Counted from the first letter of the stretch, positions 33,320 to 43,600 are shown. The stretch: 50,181 bases of DNA from Myxococcales bacterium (GCA_013215565.1 JABSQV010000023.1:175442-225622); one strand, 5' to 3'. Translations and numbers: made by a program. The notes: generated by a model from the letters alone, not told the origin.

Positions 33320-34744
33320 ATGGAAATCGATCTGAAGCGCATCATCGATCAGGTCTGCAAGGACAAGGGCCTGACACGAGCGGCCGTGATCGACGCGCTG
33401 CAAAAAGCGCTCGTGATGGCGGCCCGGCGCAGGTTTGGTCTCGAGCGCGAGATCGAGGCGCAGTACAACGAGAGCACGGGTGAGATCGAACTCTTCGAGT
33501 TCAAGACGGTGGTCGAATCCGTGACCGATCCCGCCACGCAGGTGTTGCTGGCAGAGGCCCTCAGCCATGATTCGGAGGTCGAGACGGACGATCAGATCGG
33601 ACTCAAGATCGATACGACGGGGTTCGGGCGAATCGCCGCGCAGACCGCGAAACAGGTGATCATTCAGGAAGTTCGGGGCGCCGAGCGTCAGATCGTCTAC
33701 GACGAGTACAAGGACCGCGTCGGCGAGGTCGTCAACGGGATCGTGCGCAGGATCGAGAAGGGAAATCTGATCGTAGACCTGGGGCGGGCGGAGGGGATCG
33801 TTCCACGCAAGGAGCAGGTCCCGCGTGAAATGTACCGGGTGAACGAGCGGATCCGCGCCTACATCCTGGAAGTTCAGAAGGAAGCGCGGGGACAGCAGGT
33901 GTTGCTGTCTCGCTCGTGCACCCAGTTTCTGACGAAGCTCTTCGAGCAGGAGGTGCCCGAGATCTACGAGGGGATCGTCCAGATCTCGGCCGCGGCGCGC
34001 GAGCCCGGTGCGCGCGCGAAGGTGGCGGTCTCGTCCCGCGACAACGATGTGGACCCGGTGGGCGCCTGCGTCGGCATGCGCGGGAGTCGCGTCCAGGCCG
34101 TCGTCGGAGAGCTCCGGGGCGAGAAGATCGATATCGTGCCGTGGAGCAGCGATTCCGTTCGCTACGTCTGTAACGCGCTCGCGCCGGCCCAGGTGGTCCG
34201 GGTGATGGTGGACGACGTCAACAAGCAGATGGACGTGGTCGTGCCCGATGACCAACTCTCGCTCGCGATCGGCAGGAAGGGGCAGAATGTTCGGCTCGCG
34301 GTGCAGTTGACGGGCTTTCGGATCGACATCAAGAGCGAGACGAAGATGCTCGAAGCCCAGGGCGATCTCGAAGAGGCGCTCTCCGTAGTCGAGGGCGCCG
34401 GCGAGGCGGAGGCCAGGCTGCTGCTCGACCACGGGGTTTCGGACCTGGCGGCGCTGGCCGAGGCCGAGACGGAGTTCCTGGCGCAGATTCCGGGAATCTC
34501 AGCGGCGGGCGCTGCCCGGGCCCAGGAACGCGCGCGCGAAATCCAGGCCGAGCGCCTCGCGGCGGCGGCCGAAGCCGAGGCCGAGCAGGCGGCGCGGGAG
34601 GCCCAGCCGGAGACCCCCGGAGCCCCGGAGCCGGAGCCGGCGGCGCCCGCGGAGACGCCAGAAGTTCCCGCCGCAGAAGCGGTTCCAGAAGCGGTTCCAG
34701 AAGCGGAGCCGGCAGTGAAGCCGGAGACCGGCGCGGACGCGTAG
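33320..34744 (+). CDS. nusA: Transcription termination/antitermination factor NusA
   Basis: Binds RNA polymerase and controls pausing, termination and antitermination. The 474 residues contain the N-terminal domain (IDLKRIIDQVCKDKGLTRAAVIDALQKALVMAARRR), S1 domain (about 133-200, VGEVVNGIVRRIEKGNLIVDLGRAEGIVP), two KH domains (VCVGMRGSRVQAVVGELRGEKIDIVPWS near 250-275; LAIGRKGQNVRLAVQLTG near 314-331) and one helix-hairpin-helix-like unit (about 360-410). The last 70 residues are an Ala/Glu/Pro tail with 12-base DNA repeats. ATG at 33320, by a GAGAGG element. The tail lacks the second acidic repeat of E. coli NusA. Confidence 0.96.
   Translation: MEIDLKRIIDQVCKDKGLTRAAVIDALQKALVMAARRRFGLEREIEAQYNESTGEIELFEFKTVVESVTDPATQVLLAEALSHDSEVETDDQIGLKIDTTGFGRIAAQTAKQVIIQEVRGAERQIVYDEYKDRVGEVVNGIVRRIEKGNLIVDLGRAEGIVPRKEQVPREMYRVNERIRAYILEVQKEARGQQVLLSRSCTQFLTKLFEQEVPEIYEGIVQISAAAREPGARAKVAVSSRDNDVDPVGACVGMRGSRVQAVVGELRGEKIDIVPWSSDSVRYVCNALAPAQVVRVMVDDVNKQMDVVVPDDQLSLAIGRKGQNVRLAVQLTGFRIDIKSETKMLEAQGDLEEALSVVEGAGEAEARLLLDHGVSDLAALAEAETEFLAQIPGISAAGAARAQERAREIQAERLAAAAEAEAEQAAREAQPETPGAPEPEPAAPAETPEVPAAEAVPEAVPEAEPAVKPETGADA
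34674..34709 (+). repeat. Tandem 12-base units in the nusA tail
   Basis: Units at 34674-34685, 34686-34697 and 34698-34709; the first two are identical and the third ends differently. They encode AEAVPEAVPEAEP-type residues in the low-complexity tail, so slippage here is frame-neutral. Confidence 0.8.
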
Positions 34745-34764
34745 CGTCCCGGAGACCGATCGGC

Positions 34765-37263
34765 ATGGCGAAGGTCAGGGCATACAAGATCGCCGAGGAA
34801 CTCGGGCTCGAGCGCGACGAGTTCCTCAAGCGCGTGGGCGAGATCGGGATCTCGCTGCGCAGTGCCCTGGTCGGAGTCGAGGACGCCCAGGCGGACGAGA
34901 TCCGGCGTCGTCTCGGAGGGGCGGGAATCAGCGAGCGGGTGGAGACGCGCGTGGGGACGGGCGTGATCCGCCGGCGACGCAAGCCGGCGAAGTCTCCGGC
35001 TCCCGAGGGCCAGCCGGCCGAACTCGAGCGGGCTCGTGAAATCCCCGAAATCCTGCCAGAGCAGGAAGCCGTAGAAGCTTCGGAAGCTCCCGAAAGTCCG
35101 GCTGCCGAACCCCTGGTGGCGGCGTCCGCGGCTCCGATGGCGGAGTCGCTGGCGGATCCCGAGGAGAGCGAGGTCGCGGATCCGGGCGGTCCCGTTATAG
35201 AGCCCTCCGGGGTGCCGCGCCCGGTTCCCGCGCCGGCCGAGTCGCCCGCGGTCGCTCCGACGGCGATGGGTCCAGCGGCCGGCCGCCGCGACGCGGATTC
35301 GGCCAAGAGCGGTCTCCTCCGGCGCCAGGTTCTGCAGGGAGTGACACTGCGCGAGCAGGAGTCGATCGCGCGCATGATGCAGGGCAATGTGCAGCGCCGC
35401 CTGGAGCAGCGGAGACAGGTCGTCGAGCAGCAGTCTCGACTGCAACCGCGTCGCCGCCGCGCCGCCGCGGTCGCGAAATCGGCCCGCGGCCCGGTGACGC
35501 CCCAGAAGAAGGAGCTTCGCATCGGGGGTCCGATGCCGCTCGCCGAAATTTCGCGCTACGTCGGGGTTCGGATCGGTGAGCTGCAGCGACGTCTGCGGAG
35601 CCTGAACCTCGAAGTCGACCGCGGCGCGCTGGTCCCTCCGGACACCGCGGAACTTCTGGCAGCGGAACTCGGCATCGAGGCGCAGCGGGTCACCGAGACG
35701 GTCGAGGACCGGGTCGTGGCCGCGGCCACCGGCGGGGCCGCGCCGGAAGCTCGAAATCCGGTCATCACGGTCATGGGCCACGTCGATCACGGGAAGACCT
35801 CGCTGCTGGATGCGATTCGCGATACCCGGGTGGCGGAGGCTGAGTCCGGGGGAATCACCCAGCATATCGGTGCCTATAGCGTTGAGAAGGGCGGCCGTGG
35901 GCTGACCTTCATCGACACGCCGGGGCACGAGGCCTTTACGCACATGCGAGCGCGCGGAGCCCAGGTGACGGACATCGCCGTCCTCGTCGTCGCCGCCGAC
36001 GACGGGATCATGCCGCAGACGGTTGAAGCGATCTCTCACGCGACGGCGGCCGAGGTCCCGATCCTGGTTGCGATCAACAAGGTCGACAAGCCGGAGGCGG
36101 ATGCCGCGCGGGTCAAGCAGGCGCTGCTGACGCACGGCCTGGTCCCCGAGGAGTTCGGGGGAGACACGATCTGCGTCGAGGTCTCCGCAACCGAGGGAAC
36201 CGGCCTCGACAAGTTGCTCGAGATGCTGGCGCTTCAGTCTGAGATTCTGGAACTCGACGCGAGGCGGTCGGGCCGTGCGCGCGGCGTCGTGATCGAGGCG
36301 CAGATCGATCGAGGCCGCGGCCCGCTGGCGACGGTGCTGGTCCGCGAGGGAACCCTCGTGCGAGGCGACGCCATCGTGGTGGGAATCTGCTCCGGGCGCG
36401 TTCGCGCGCTGCTCGACGAGGGCGGCAACGAGATGAAGCAGGCCGGTCCCTCGACCCCGGTTCAGGTCGTGGGGCTTTCGGCCGTGCCCCAGGCAGGCGA
36501 CGAGCTGCTCGTCGTCAAGGACGAGCGCGAGGCGAAGGACCTGGTGGAGCATCGGATCGAGGCGCGGCGCCAGTCAGCGATCCCGGAACCCGAACTGGGC
36601 TCAGAAATCGATCCAGACGAACTCTTCGCGGGCTTCGGTGTCGAGGAAGAACGGCAGCTCACGATCGTCTTGAAGGCGGACACGCACGGAACCATGGAGG
36701 CGGTTCGGGACCTGATCGGGGCGAAATCGGGGGAGAAGCTCAAGGTCGAAGTGATTCACGCCGGGGTGGGTGCGATCAACGAGAGCGACGTGACCCTGGC
36801 GGTTGCGTCTCGCGCAACCGTGATCGGCTTTCACGTCCGGCCCGAGCCCGCCGCACGCAAGCTGGCCGAGCGAGAGGGGATCGACGTCCGGCTCTACGAG
36901 GTGGTCTACGATCTGATCGACGATGTGACCCGGGTCATGCTCGGCCTGCTCCCGCCCAAGCTGACTGAGAAGGTCGAGGGGCACGCGGAGGTCCGACAGC
37001 TATTTCAGATTCCGCGGGTCGGGACCATCGCGGGTTGCTTCGTGCCCGATGGCCTGATCAAGCGGTCGAATTCGATTCGTGTCGTCCGTGACGGGGTCGT
37101 CGCGTACTCCGGCAGGCTCGCATCCTTGCGGCGGGTGAAAGATGACGTGCGAGAGGTTCAGTCGGGTCTCGAATGCGGAATCCGGGTCGAGAACTACAAT
37201 GACGTCAAGGTGGGGGACATCCTGGAATCCTTCGTCGTCGAGGAGACCGCGGACACGCTCTAG
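34765..37263 (+). CDS. infB: Translation initiation factor IF-2
   Basis: GTPase that places initiator tRNA on the ribosome. The 832 residues start with an IF2N module ([27 protein letters not shown]), then an Ala/Pro/Glu linker (about 70-175), a basic [13 protein letters not shown] stretch, and a second IF2N module (about 255-305). The G domain has GHVDHGKT at 338-345, DTPGHEAF near 387-394, NKVDKP near 436-441; then domain II, the IF2 core ([15 protein letters not shown] near 630-644) and C-terminal domain C2 ([20 protein letters not shown]). ATG at 34765, 20 bases after nusA. All parts of a functional IF-2 are present. Confidence 0.97.
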   Translation: MAKVRAYKIAEELGLERDEFLKRVGEIGISLRSALVGVEDAQADEIRRRLGGAGISERVETRVGTGVIRRRRKPAKSPAPEGQPAELERAREIPEILPEQEAVEASEAPESPAAEPLVAASAAPMAESLADPEESEVADPGGPVIEPSGVPRPVPAPAESPAVAPTAMGPAAGRRDADSAKSGLLRRQVLQGVTLREQESIARMMQGNVQRRLEQRRQVVEQQSRLQPRRRRAAAVAKSARGPVTPQKKELRIGGPMPLAEISRYVGVRIGELQRRLRSLNLEVDRGALVPPDTAELLAAELGIEAQRVTETVEDRVVAAATGGAAPEARNPVITVMGHVDHGKTSLLDAIRDTRVAEAESGGITQHIGAYSVEKGGRGLTFIDTPGHEAFTHMRARGAQVTDIAVLVVAADDGIMPQTVEAISHATAAEVPILVAINKVDKPEADAARVKQALLTHGLVPEEFGGDTICVEVSATEGTGLDKLLEMLALQSEILELDARRSGRARGVVIEAQIDRGRGPLATVLVREGTLVRGDAIVVGICSGRVRALLDEGGNEMKQAGPSTPVQVVGLSAVPQAGDELLVVKDEREAKDLVEHRIEARRQSAIPEPELGSEIDPDELFAGFGVEEERQLTIVLKADTHGTMEAVRDLIGAKSGEKLKVEVIHAGVGAINESDVTLAVASRATVIGFHVRPEPAARKLAEREGIDVRLYEVVYDLIDDVTRVMLGLLPPKLTEKVEGHAEVRQLFQIPRVGTIAGCFVPDGLIKRSNSIRVVRDGVVAYSGRLASLRRVKDDVREVQSGLECGIRVENYNDVKVGDILESFVVEETADTL

Positions 37264-37296
37264 CCAGCTCGAGCGATCCGTGCGCCGGAGCTTTCC

Positions 37297-37614
37297 ATGC
37301 TGATCGCGGCTGCTCTGATCGAGTTGCAGATCGAGGAGGCGGAATCGATCAAGGCAAAGCGTCGCGTGGCGCAGTCGATCAAGTCCAGGCTGCGCCAGCG
37401 CTTCAACCTGTCGGTGTCGGAGGTCGGGGATCCAGAAGACTGGCACACGCTCGAGATCGGCTGTGTGAGCGTCGGGAACGATCCGGTGCATCTGCGCGGC
37501 CGGCTCGAGCGCGCCGTCCGTTTCGTAGAGGGGTTGGCCCTGGGAGAGGTGGTGGCCGATGACGTCGTCGTGGTTTTGCTCGACGAAGTTGAGAGCTTCG
37601 AAGGTGGGGAATGA
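37297..37614 (+). CDS. DUF503 family protein (YlxP-like)
   Basis: Small conserved protein found between infB and rbfA in many bacteria; function not defined, though the position suggests a ribosome-linked role. The 105 residues show the family pattern: LIAAALIELQIEEAESIKAKRRV near 2-24, a basic helix IKSRLRQRFNLSVSEVG near 28-44, and VVADDVVVVLLDEVE near the end. ATG at 37297. It ends in ATGA shared with rbfA, so the two are coupled. Confidence 0.9.
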   Translation: MLIAAALIELQIEEAESIKAKRRVAQSIKSRLRQRFNLSVSEVGDPEDWHTLEIGCVSVGNDPVHLRGRLERAVRFVEGLALGEVVADDVVVVLLDEVESFEGGE

Positions 37615-37973
37615 AGCACCGTCGCGAGCGGCGACAGCAGGAATTTCGGGATCTGGTGGCGCAGATCCTGAGCCAGAAGGTCCAGGATCCGCGGCTGCGC
37701 TTCGTGACCATCACCGACGCCGAAGTCGCGCCGGATCTTTCGGTTGCGCGCGTCTTCTACCGTGCCCTCCAGGATCCGGAGGCCGTCGAGCGGGCGCTGC
37801 AGAAGGCGCGTCCCTTCATCCGACGGATGTGTGCGGACCTGGGCCGGCTGCGGCGGGTCCCCGAGATCGAATTCCAGGTGGACTGGGGGGTGGATCGAGG
37901 CGAGCGCGTGGAGCAGATTCTGGCGGAGCTCGCAAACGGGTCCGATCCCGGCACCGACGAAGACGGGAACTAG
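37611..37973 (+). CDS. rbfA: Ribosome-binding factor A
   Basis: KH-type protein that binds 16S rRNA during 30S maturation and cold adaptation. The 120 residues show RRQQEFRDLVAQILSQKVQDPRLRFVTITDAEVAPDLSVARVFYR (typical N-terminal half, about 7-51, with the conserved DPR and VTITDAEVAPDLS) and LGRLRRVPEIEFQVDWGVDRGERVEQIL in the second half. ATG at 37611 overlaps the DUF503 stop. truB follows after 10 bases. Confidence 0.95.
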   Translation: MKHRRERRQQEFRDLVAQILSQKVQDPRLRFVTITDAEVAPDLSVARVFYRALQDPEAVERALQKARPFIRRMCADLGRLRRVPEIEFQVDWGVDRGERVEQILAELANGSDPGTDEDGN

Positions 37974-37983
37974 GGGTAGCAGC

Positions 37984-38877
37984 GTGATCGACGGCGTTCT
38001 GGTGATCGACAAGCCCAGTGGGATGACGTCTCACGACGTGGTGCAGCGGATTCGACGGCTGGCGAAGCAGCGTCGGGTCGGACACCTGGGCACGCTGGAT
38101 CCACTCGCAACCGGAGTCCTCCCGATCGCGCTCGGCGAGGGCACGAAGCTATCGCAGCTTCTGACGCACGGAACCAAGGCCTACCGCGGCTCGATTCGGC
38201 TCGGGCTCGAAACCACCACCTACGACCTCGAAGGGGAGGTGGTGGCGCGCACCGGGCCCCCCTGGCCGGCCCGAGCCGAGCTCGAGCAACAGCTGGAGGG
38301 CTTCCGCGGCGAGATCTCTCAGGTTCCGCCCCCGTACTCGGCGATCAAGCAGGGCGGTGAAGCCGCCTACCGGCGCGCGCGCCGCGGAGAATCCGTAGAG
38401 CTTCCCGCTCGGGCGGTGACGATCTACCGCCTGAGCCTGGAGCGCTATGCGCCTCCCTTCGTGGAGATCGACGTCGAGTGCAGTGCCGGGACCTACCTTC
38501 GATCGCTGGCGCACGACCTGGGCCACGAACTCGGTACCGGCGGCTGCCTGTGGGAGCTCACTCGGACCGCGAGCGGGCCGTTTACGGGGCAGGGGGCGAT
38601 CGCACTCGCCGAGATCGAGGCTGCGGGAACCATCGAGCCTTCCCGCGTGATCCCGATGTGCGCGGCGACCGGACTTCCCACCTGCGAGGTGCCGGTCGAG
38701 ACCGCGCGGCGCGTGAGTCACGGCGTTCGTCTGCTGCGCCGGGAACTGCGTGGCGTGCCCCACGAGGGTCTGCTGCAGCTCGTGGCCAAGGGCCGCATGG
38801 TCGCCCTGATGGAGGCGGAGAAGGGCATCCCTGAACTCCGAACGGTCCGTGTTTTCCTTGAGGGGACGGCAGGTTAG
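37984..38877 (+). CDS. truB: tRNA pseudouridine-55 synthase TruB
   Basis: Converts uridine 55 to pseudouridine in the T-loop of tRNA. The 297 residues include [18 protein letters not shown] near 4-21, the catalytic Asp39 in [17 protein letters not shown] near 32-48, the [18 protein letters not shown] segment near 69-86, [23 protein letters not shown] near 115-137, and [20 protein letters not shown] near 160-179. A C-terminal PUA-like part follows ([17 protein letters not shown]). Start GTG at 37984. A promoter for rpsO lies just past its stop. Confidence 0.95.
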   Translation: MIDGVLVIDKPSGMTSHDVVQRIRRLAKQRRVGHLGTLDPLATGVLPIALGEGTKLSQLLTHGTKAYRGSIRLGLETTTYDLEGEVVARTGPPWPARAELEQQLEGFRGEISQVPPPYSAIKQGGEAAYRRARRGESVELPARAVTIYRLSLERYAPPFVEIDVECSAGTYLRSLAHDLGHELGTGGCLWELTRTASGPFTGQGAIALAEIEAAGTIEPSRVIPMCAATGLPTCEVPVETARRVSHGVRLLRRELRGVPHEGLLQLVAKGRMVALMEAEKGIPELRTVRVFLEGTAG

Positions 38878-38890
38878 TCGCTCGATCCGG

Positions 38891-38919
38891 TTGCGGCGTC
38901 TGGGCCTCTCTGCTATACA
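38891..38919 (+). promoter_or_regulatory. Candidate promoter for rpsO-pnp
   Basis: TTGCGG (38891-38896), 17 bases, TATACA (38914-38919), with a TGC just before the -10. It lies after truB. Transcription would start near the first leader hairpin. Confidence 0.5.
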
Positions 38920-38927
38920 GGCGCCGG

Positions 38928-39011
38928 CTGGGGGCATGCCCCAGATCACGCGTTCTCTGCTTTAGGGGCGCGGCTGTTCGCTCGGGGCCCGGGAGTGTAT
39001 CCGAGCCCCGA
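38928..39011 (+). ncRNA. Structured rpsO leader with alternative hairpins
   Basis: First hairpin: CTGGGG (38928-38933), loop GCATG, CCCCAG (38939-38944). Second region: GCTCGG (38980-38985) pairs with CCGAGC (39001-39006), or TCGGGGC (38982-38988) pairs with GCCCCGA (39005-39011). These last two cannot form together, which fits a switch for S15 autoregulation of rpsO, known in other bacteria with varied structures. The ribosome site GGGAG follows at about 39025. Confidence 0.5.
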
Positions 39012-39035
39012 AAGCCCGTAGACTGGGAGCCTCAG

Positions 39036-39302
39036 GTGCTGACGACTGCGCGGACCGCCGAGCTCGTTCGAGAGTTCGGTCGCAGTGAGGGCGATACCGG
39101 AACCACAGAGGTTCAGGTCGCGCTGCTCACTGAGCGGATCCGAGACCTGACGGGGCACGTTCAGATTCATAAGAAGGACCACCACTCGCGGCGAGGATTG
39201 CTGCTCCTCGTGAGCCAGCGGAAGGCGCTGCTCGGCTACCTCTCGAGAAGCAGTAGTGACCGTTACCAGGCGCTGATCCAGCGCCTAGAACTTCGGAGAT
39301 AG
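39036..39302 (+). CDS. rpsO: 30S ribosomal protein S15
   Basis: Early-binding protein of the 30S platform. The 88 residues are the exact family length, with [59 protein letters not shown], matching the conserved helices and the [15 protein letters not shown]-binding segment near 45-56. Start GTG at 39036, with GGGAG seven bases before. pnp follows on the same strand after a 222-base structured gap. The order rpsO-pnp is very common. Confidence 0.97.
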   Translation: MLTTARTAELVREFGRSEGDTGTTEVQVALLTERIRDLTGHVQIHKKDHHSRRGLLLLVSQRKALLGYLSRSSSDRYQALIQRLELRR

Positions 39303-39351
39303 TCAGAAGAGGAACCGGCCGGGCAGGAGTCCGGCATCTTTCGACAAACTG

Positions 39352-39448
39352 CGAGATGTGGGATGAGCGATGGGCGAAGCTCGGAGACCCGCCGAGGCTT
39401 TTCCGATCGCTGATCCCGCATCCCTTCCAATTCCTACCCCACATCTCG
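39352..39448 (+). ncRNA. Long imperfect hairpin between rpsO and pnp
   Basis: The outer stem is CGAGATGTGGG (39352-39362) with CCCACATCTCG (39438-39448), an 11-base perfect inverted repeat. The inner stem is GGGATGAGCGAT (39360-39371) with ATCGCTGATCCC (39406-39417, one G-G mismatch). Inside is AAGCTCGG, a loop, and CCGA-G-GCTT. The inner and outer stems share GGG, so the fold is a long hairpin with a 20-base bulge on the 3' side. In E. coli a hairpin in the pnp leader is cut by RNase III to start PNPase autoregulation; this is a plausible counterpart. Confidence 0.6.
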
Positions 39449-39524
39449 TTCCACCAACCCGATAGCTTTGAGCGGGCGAATTCTCGTGTGAGTGTCGCCT
39501 GCGCTGTCTTTACGAGGAGCGACG

Positions 39525-41702
39525 ATGGAGAAGGTAGAATTCGAGTTTGGCGGCCGAAGCGTGGGGATCGAGACCGGCCGCCTCGCCAAGCAGTCCAGAG
39601 GTTCGGTCGTGGTTACCTGCGGCGGTTCGGCGGTGCTCGTCACCGTCAACTCCGCTAAGCCGCGGCCCGGGATCGACTTCTTTCCGCTGACCGTGGATTA
39701 CATCGAGAAGTACTACGCGGCGGGAAAGGTTCCGGGCGGCTTCTTCAAGCGGGAGGGCCGCCTAACAGAGAAGGAGATCCTGACCTCGCGCTTCATCGAC
39801 CGCGCGCTGCGTCCGCTCTTCCCCGACGCCTATCGAGACGAGACGCAGGTTACGGCTCAGGTCTTCTCTGCCGACCCCGATTTTGACACCGACGTGCTGG
39901 CCTTCATCGGTGCATCCGCGGCGGTCAACCTCTCGGACCTTCCCTTCCCCTGTCCGATCGGCGCCTGCCGGGTCGGACGCGTCGAGGGCGAGCTCGTGCT
40001 CAATCCCAGCTTTGAGCAACTCGAGCAGAGCGACGTCAACATCATCGTCGCGGGCCGCGCAGACGCGCTGATCATGGTGGAGGGAGGCGCCGACCAGGTT
40101 GCGGATTCCGAAATACTCGAGGCGCTGCAATTCGGCCACCGCTCACTCGCCCCGGCGCTCGAGGCACAGGCCGAACTCATCGCCCGGGCCGGCAAGCAGA
40201 AGCGGGAAGTTTCGGCCGCCGAGCGGGACGAGGCGCTGGTCGAGCGGCTCAGGAGCCGTTCGCTGGACGGGATTCTCGAGGCGAGCCAAATTCGTGACAA
40301 GAAGGAGCGTTACGCCGCCTTCGATGCGCTCGAGGCCGAGGCGATCGCCGAGGTCTCGGCCGAGTTGCTGCAGCAGCCGCTGAGTATCGGCTCGCTGGCG
40401 GAACTCGAGTCGGCCCAGGCGACCGCACGCCGGACCCTCGCGGAAGCGCGCTCCACGCTGCACGATCTGCGGGGCGAGGTGATGCGCGAACGGATCCTCG
40501 CCGGAGACCCCAGGATCGACGGCAGGGGCCCGGACGAGATCCGCCCGATTTCCTGCGAGGTGGGGGTCTTCCCGCGGAACCACGGATCGGCCCTCTTCAC
40601 GCGCGGCGAGACGCAGGCACTGGGCACAATCACGCTCGGAGGCTCGGCCGACGAGCAGGTGATCGATGGCTTGCGGCCGCGCTTCTCGCGCCGCTTCATG
40701 CTGCACTACAACTTCCTGCCGTTCTCGGTCGGCGAGGTGCGGCCCCTGCGGGGTCCGAACCGGCGCGAGACCGGACATGGAGCGCTCGCCGAGCGCGCGA
40801 TTCTGGCAATCCTGCCCGATGACGAGGAGAGTCCCTACACGGTAAGAGCCGTGTCCGAGATTCTGGAATCGAACGGTTCCTCATCGATGGCCACGGTCTG
40901 CGCGACGACGCTGAGCCTGATGCACGCCGGAATCCAGATCAAGGCTCCGGTGGCCGGGATCGCGATGGGGCTGATTCAGGAGGGCGACCGCTATGCGGTG
41001 CTCTCCGACATTCTCGGCGACGAAGATCACCTCGGAGATATGGACTTCAAGGTGGCGGGGTCGACGACCGGAATCACCTCGATCCAGATGGACATCAAGA
41101 TCTCGGGCCTCGACTGGAAGGTCGTCGAAAAGGCCATGGCCCAGGCCAGGGACGGGCGCCTCCACATTCTGGAGTGTATGGCGCGAGAGACCGCGGAGTC
41201 GCTCCCCGGCTTCGTGGCGCGCTCGGAGATGTCGGAAACGGCTCCGAGAGTTCATCTGCTCTGGATCAAGCCGGACCGGATCCGGGACCTGATCGGGCCG
41301 GGCGGGAAGGTGATCCGGGCAATTCAGGAGTCGAGCGGTGCCAAGATCGACGTGGACGACTCGGGCAGGGTGATGGTCTTCGGACCGGACCTGGCATCGG
41401 TCGAACGCTGCAAGTCGATGATCGAGGAGTTGACCCAGGAAGCCGAGATCGGCCGGAACTACTCGGGCAAGGTCAAGAAGGTGACCGATTTCGGTGCGTT
41501 CGTGGAGATCTTCCCGGGCACCGACGGTCTGCTGCACATTTCGGAGATGGCGGACCGCAGGGTCGCGCGTGTCGAGGATATCTGTGTCGAGGGCGACGAC
41601 GTGCTCGTGAAGTGCATCGACGTCGATCCGAGTGGGCGGATCCGCCTCTCGCGCCGGGCCGCGCTGGCCGAGAGTTCGGAGGATCCCGAGAAACGGGCCT
41701 GA
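39525..41702 (+). CDS. pnp: Polyribonucleotide nucleotidyltransferase (PNPase)
   Basis: Trimeric 3'-5' phosphorolytic exoribonuclease of RNA decay. The 725 residues contain two RNase PH domains ([28 protein letters not shown] near 47-75; [14 protein letters not shown] near 335-348 and [12 protein letters not shown] near 363-374, [20 protein letters not shown] near 449-468 and [12 protein letters not shown] near 502-513 in the active-site core), the all-helical linker, a KH domain ([16 protein letters not shown] near 585-600) and an S1 domain ([30 protein letters not shown] near 646-675). ATG at 39525, behind GAGGAG. Confidence 0.97.
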   Translation: MEKVEFEFGGRSVGIETGRLAKQSRGSVVVTCGGSAVLVTVNSAKPRPGIDFFPLTVDYIEKYYAAGKVPGGFFKREGRLTEKEILTSRFIDRALRPLFPDAYRDETQVTAQVFSADPDFDTDVLAFIGASAAVNLSDLPFPCPIGACRVGRVEGELVLNPSFEQLEQSDVNIIVAGRADALIMVEGGADQVADSEILEALQFGHRSLAPALEAQAELIARAGKQKREVSAAERDEALVERLRSRSLDGILEASQIRDKKERYAAFDALEAEAIAEVSAELLQQPLSIGSLAELESAQATARRTLAEARSTLHDLRGEVMRERILAGDPRIDGRGPDEIRPISCEVGVFPRNHGSALFTRGETQALGTITLGGSADEQVIDGLRPRFSRRFMLHYNFLPFSVGEVRPLRGPNRRETGHGALAERAILAILPDDEESPYTVRAVSEILESNGSSSMATVCATTLSLMHAGIQIKAPVAGIAMGLIQEGDRYAVLSDILGDEDHLGDMDFKVAGSTTGITSIQMDIKISGLDWKVVEKAMAQARDGRLHILECMARETAESLPGFVARSEMSETAPRVHLLWIKPDRIRDLIGPGGKVIRAIQESSGAKIDVDDSGRVMVFGPDLASVERCKSMIEELTQEAEIGRNYSGKVKKVTDFGAFVEIFPGTDGLLHISEMADRRVARVEDICVEGDDVLVKCIDVDPSGRIRLSRRAALAESSEDPEKRA

Positions 41703-41763
41703 AGGACACGTTCCGTCATGCGCTGGGACCCGGAACGGTCTCGCCGCGTGTCCGGGAGGTCGC

Positions 41764-43041
41764 TTGATTCCGAGGCGGACGGAGCTTGAGTCGGGGCCGC
41801 TGGTGGTCAGTTCACCGGTGCCGGGTGCCAGGAGTATCGCGTTCGGTCTCTACTTTCCGACGGGTTCACGCGACGAGACGCGCGACTCGAACGGGATTTC
41901 CCACTTCCTCGAACACCTGTTGTTCAAGGGGACCCCCTCGCGGAGCGTCGACCAGATCAACCGCGAGATCGATTCTCTGGGCGGAGCATCGAACGCGTTC
42001 ACGAGCAAGGAGGTGCTCTGCTTTCACGCCCGCGTCCTGGCGGAACACCTGACGCGGCTGATGGGGCTCTTCGGCGACCTCGCATCGAACGCGCTGGGGG
42101 AGGGCGTGCCCGACCTCGAGGAGGAAGTGCACCGCGAGCGCGCCGTGATCCTGCAGGAGATCTTGGCGGTAGAAGATTCACCCGAGGATCTGGTGGACCA
42201 GCTCGCCGACCACTCCTTTTTCGGCGATCACCCGCTCGCACTCCCGGTGGTGGGGTCCGTGGCTGCGGTGACCCGGCTCGAACTGCCCCAGCTGCGCCGG
42301 CACCTGCGGCGGCATCTGGGAGCTCGGAAGATGATCGTGGCCGCTTCGGGCGCCGTCGAGCACGAGGAACTCGTGGCCCGGGTGCGGGAGGATTTCGAAG
42401 GACTCGAGCCGGGCGACGCGCCGTCCAAGTCGCCACCGGCCGAGCACTGCCCGCTGAGCCGCTTTGCCGAGCGCGACATCGAGCAGGTGCACGTGGCCCT
42501 TTCCGCTCCCGGCCTCCCGCAGGCGGATCCCGACCGGGAGGCAGCCGAGCTGCTGTCGATGGTGTACGGCGAAGGCGTCTCGTCGCGGCTGTTTCGAGAG
42601 GTGAGGGAGCGGCGCGGTCTCGCCTACTCGATCGGTTCCTCTCTCACGAGCTACTGTGACTCGGGAAGCTTCAACGTGAGTTTCGCCGTCGCCCCCTCCA
42701 AGCTCGACGAGACGCTCGAGGTGGTCTCGGGGGTTCTGCGTTCCGGCCGGGACGGCGAACTGCTGGAATCGGAACTCGAGGTGGCCAAGCAGCACTACCG
42801 TGCCGGTCTGGTGCTCGCCCACGATTCCCCGGGGGGCAGGATGGCGCATATTGCGAGCCAGGCGCTGGCCGGCATCGACGACCTCGGAATCGACGGCACG
42901 TTGGCTGCGGTCGAGCGCGTCACGCTCGACGATCTGAGCCGACTCGCGAAGCGCTTCCTTGGCAGGCCGCTCTCGCTGGCAGCGGTGGGGCCGGTTCGGA
43001 CGCTTGCGGCGCTCGGCGACGGCTGGGAGATCGGTCCCTGA
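41764..43041 (+). CDS. M16 family zinc metallopeptidase
   Basis: Pitrilysin-type zinc protease, often found beside pnp. The 425 residues hold the inverse zinc motif HFLEH at 47-51 (two His ligands and the catalytic Glu), the further Glu in [11 protein letters not shown] near 124-134, and a C-terminal half domain with [12 protein letters not shown] near 280-291 (the R..Y pair of the family). It has one active and one inactive half, the typical two-domain unit. No signal peptide, so it is probably cytosolic. Start TTG at 41764, four bases after GGGAGG. It ends in TGA that overlaps the likely CTG start of dut. Confidence 0.9.
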   Translation: MIPRRTELESGPLVVSSPVPGARSIAFGLYFPTGSRDETRDSNGISHFLEHLLFKGTPSRSVDQINREIDSLGGASNAFTSKEVLCFHARVLAEHLTRLMGLFGDLASNALGEGVPDLEEEVHRERAVILQEILAVEDSPEDLVDQLADHSFFGDHPLALPVVGSVAAVTRLELPQLRRHLRRHLGARKMIVAASGAVEHEELVARVREDFEGLEPGDAPSKSPPAEHCPLSRFAERDIEQVHVALSAPGLPQADPDREAAELLSMVYGEGVSSRLFREVRERRGLAYSIGSSLTSYCDSGSFNVSFAVAPSKLDETLEVVSGVLRSGRDGELLESELEVAKQHYRAGLVLAHDSPGGRMAHIASQALAGIDDLGIDGTLAAVERVTLDDLSRLAKRFLGRPLSLAAVGPVRTLAALGDGWEIGP

Positions 43042-43499
43042 AGGAGCTGCGCATCGAGATCGCGCGTGTCCATCCCGAGCGGGATTCCGACCTGCCCCTA
43101 CCCGCGCCGGCGACATCCGGGAGCGCCGGCGTCGATCTGCAGGCCGCGATCGAGGCGCCGATCGTGCTCGAACCCGGTGCACGAGCCGCCCTGCCCACCG
43201 GCTTCGCGGTCTCGGTTCCGGAGGGTTACGAGGCACAGATTCGGCCGAGAAGCGGTCTGGCTCGCCGGCACGGCATCCAGCTTGTGAATGCGCCGGGGAC
43301 GATCGATTCCGACTTCCGGGGCGAGATCCAGGTGCTGCTGCTCAACTCCGGCGATGCGCCGGTCGAGATCCAGCGTGGGGAGCGCATCGCGCAGCTCGTG
43401 GTGGCGCCCGTGATACGCGCGACGTGGAAGCTCGTGGAGGAAGGGGATCTGGGTCCGACCCAGCGTGGATCTGGAGGCTTCGGCCACAGCGGGCGTTAG
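43038..43499 (+). CDS. dut: dUTP diphosphatase with non-ATG start
   Basis: Hydrolyses dUTP to dUMP and PPi, keeping uracil out of DNA and feeding dTMP synthesis. The five motifs are complete: SAGVDL near 30-35, RPRSGLA near 68-74, [11 protein letters not shown] near 87-97, [13 protein letters not shown] near 110-122, and [10 protein letters not shown] near 143-152. ATG, GTG and TTG are all missing before motif 1: the first such in-frame codon is GTG 43164, which would remove motif 1. CTG at 43038 gives 153 residues, close to the usual 150, overlaps the previous stop as CTGA like its neighbours' GTGA, and has GGGAG eight bases before. ATC at 43053, six bases after AAGGAG, is the other option. 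Confidence 0.93.
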   Translation: MKELRIEIARVHPERDSDLPLPAPATSGSAGVDLQAAIEAPIVLEPGARAALPTGFAVSVPEGYEAQIRPRSGLARRHGIQLVNAPGTIDSDFRGEIQVLLLNSGDAPVEIQRGERIAQLVVAPVIRATWKLVEEGDLGPTQRGSGGFGHSGR

Positions 43500-43600
43500 C
43501 GGAGCGGGCGCGCCGGCGCGAAGCGTGCCGGTCCCGGCCGCCCGGGACGAGTCCCCGAGGCCGGCCCGGGGTGGTAGGGTCCCCCGCGGCGGGAGGTGCG

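Noticed and set aside
34162-36552. Long antisense open frame opposite nusA/infB (796 codons)
   Set aside because: GC-rich codon bias creates such shadow frames; it lies wholly over two certain genes and its composition is Arg/Asp/His/Gln-rich without any domain.
39019-39024. TAGACT -10-like site just before rpsO
   Set aside because: No -35 element at 16-18 bases upstream, and a better promoter lies at 38891-38919.
43164-43499. GTG 43164 as the dut start
   Set aside because: It would remove motif 1 (SAGVDL), which carries an essential part of the dUTPase active site.
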